Assembly (NCBI GenBank): GCA_017394925.1
Contig: JAFPWQ010000243.1
Location: 1 to 6,926 of the forward strand
Length of the DNA: 6,926 bases
Reading direction: 5' to 3'
Source: Synergistaceae bacterium
GTDB lineage: Bacteria > Synergistota > Synergistia > Synergistales > Aminobacteriaceae
Shown: positions 5,859 through 6,926 of the stretch, in pieces
Layout: every line of letters starts with the position of its first letter
Numbering within the stretch: the stretch's first letter is position 1
Translations under genes and position numbers: made by a program
The notes under the pieces: model-generated
Told to the model about the DNA's origin: nothing
The model's input: the letters and a program-made list of their open reading frames with translations, nothing else
Database searches by the model: none

Positions 5859-6926
5859 ATAGATCCGGCCATAAAGGAATCCAAGCTCTTGACTGAATGA
5901 GCCCTGCATCGAAATAGACGGCTAACATGGAACGTCCCGGGTAGCCTGAGCTTGATAATTCTTGCGGCAAAGGGATTTGAATTTTCATGTGAGTATTTCT
6001 GACTGGAAGCTCAATAGTGCCGTTCATGGAATAAATCGTATGCCCTCCTGTGAATGCGCTTGCTCTTGTGAGTGCCAGAGAAGGAATATCACGGGCGTAA
6101 ATATCGAGAGTTAAGCCGTTAAGCATACAGAATTTGAGAAGCATTAAGAGGTCGTCATCAGAGAAGTTAATAGAAGCATCAGCAATAATATCAGTGATAG
6201 TATCTTTATGTAAGAGCCAGAAAGATTGAATAATGCTGTGAATATCTGAAGCTCTTGCAACTTGAGCGGGTCTTACGTTCAAAGGGAAAGTATAACCTGA
6301 GGGCAGCGGGGAATGCAGGAATAAAGCATCAAATTTACGAGGTCTCTGAGGGATAACAGAGCATCGCATGTTCTTATCATTCCATACGGACTGGGCGATA
6401 ATCTGAGTATTGAGAGAATAATGGGTGAAAGGAGTCATGAAAGCAGCATCGAGAATAAAGCTTTCTCTGTTCTGAACGTCATTAGCGATAACGGGATTAT
6501 AGACGCTGAGAAAACCGGGAACATCATCCCGTGAAGGTATCATGACGGCCTTATATATTATTGCCGCGCCGGTATCCATGAAATTAATATCGCCTTCAGG
6601 AGATTTAAAGAACGTCCAGATATTTGGCAAGTCAGAATAGAGAGCACCAGAATTTCTGTTAGCATAAGATCTTGTGCCGAAGTCAATAATGAAGTTAAAA
6701 ATATTGCCGTCATCAGTGAGTACAAACAATTCGCCTAGATTAGACCAGCATAAATCTCTAGGTTTAGGCACGCCGCGGATCTCGAAAAAATCGCGTGAGA
6801 TAATATTGAGGATGTAAATTCTGTTATTGGCCATGTCAGCGATGGCTAACCAGTCAGCAAAGGCTTCGATTGCAACGGGTTCAAAGATTAAATCACCATG
6901 TCTCATGGGAGGTGTCCATTTGAAGA
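5848..6926 (-). CDS. NHL-like / VWA-like protein, 5'-truncated by window edge
   Basis: The reading frame is still open at the window edge. The ATG at 6906 is preceded on the minus strand by CACCTCCC, which is not a ribosome site, and the extra codons read F-K-W-T-P-P, so the gene probably starts outside the window. Numbering from that ATG: residues 10-70 look like NHL-type propeller strands (PVAIEAFADWLAIAD, ANNRIYILN, then GELFVLTDDGNIF). Residues about 190-293 resemble a von Willebrand A-like alpha/beta domain, with the strand DIIADAS (239-245), a helix, LTLDIYARD, and the late motif ALTRASAFTGGHTIYS (278-293) like the usual 'L..ia..TGG.y'. No DxSxS metal site is seen. Residues 297-352 look like a beta-rich tail ending IPLWPDL. 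No signal peptide is visible, but the N-terminus is missing. Codons end in pyrimidines, unlike the + strand genes beside it. Both domain calls are by eye. Confidence 0.55.
   Translation of the reverse strand, partial: FKWTPPMRHGDLIFEPVAIEAFADWLAIADMANNRIYILNIISRDFFEIRGVPKPRDLCWSNLGELFVLTDDGNIFNFIIDFGTRSYANRNSGALYSDLPNIWTFFKSPEGDINFMDTGAAIIYKAVMIPSRDDVPGFLSVYNPVIANDVQNRESFILDAAFMTPFTHYSLNTQIIAQSVWNDKNMRCSVIPQRPRKFDALFLHSPLPSGYTFPLNVRPAQVARASDIHSIIQSFWLLHKDTITDIIADASINFSDDDLLMLLKFCMLNGLTLDIYARDIPSLALTRASAFTGGHTIYSMNGTIELPVRNTHMKIQIPLPQELSSSGYPGRSMLAVYFDAGLIQSRAWIPLWPDLFTH

Overview
The window carries six protein genes packed almost end to end, with no RNA gene, mobile element, CRISPR array or long non-coding stretch. 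The only real intergenic space is 63 bases at 3335-3397; a further 13 bases lie at 4142-4154. By hand-counted rows the GC content is roughly 42 %. An outer-membrane type secreted protein and the gene content suggest a Gram-negative anaerobe. A member of the Synergistota is my best guess, but this rests on general resemblance and is not firm.

Left part (1-3334): the 3' portion of an ApbE flavin transferase gene enters on the + strand and runs tail to tail into a two-gene minus-strand unit. That unit is dnaG (replicative primase) followed by a gene whose N-terminus belongs to the DUF4365 family. The dnaG stop and the next start share a base (TAATG on the minus strand), so the two are probably translationally coupled. 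The DUF4365 domain appears to have lost the residues expected for nuclease activity.

Right part (3335-6926): a short divergent control region with a TATAAT box and a strong Shine-Dalgarno site starts a + strand pair. The first gene encodes a secreted DUF2993/LmeA-like lipid-binding protein; the second a DUF4153 polytopic membrane protein with a soluble C-terminal part. This looks like a small cell-envelope operon. It ends tail to tail, with an 11-base overlap, against a minus-strand gene that leaves the window at its 5' end. That last protein has an NHL-like N-terminus and what looks like a degenerate von Willebrand A-like C-terminal part.

The most notable large-scale signal is compositional. 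Left of about 3.0-3.3 kb the + strand has more C than G whichever strand is coding; to the right it has more G than C, again on both coding strands. This is the polarity expected where two replication arms diverge, and also what an inversion endpoint could produce. I see no DnaA-box cluster to settle it.
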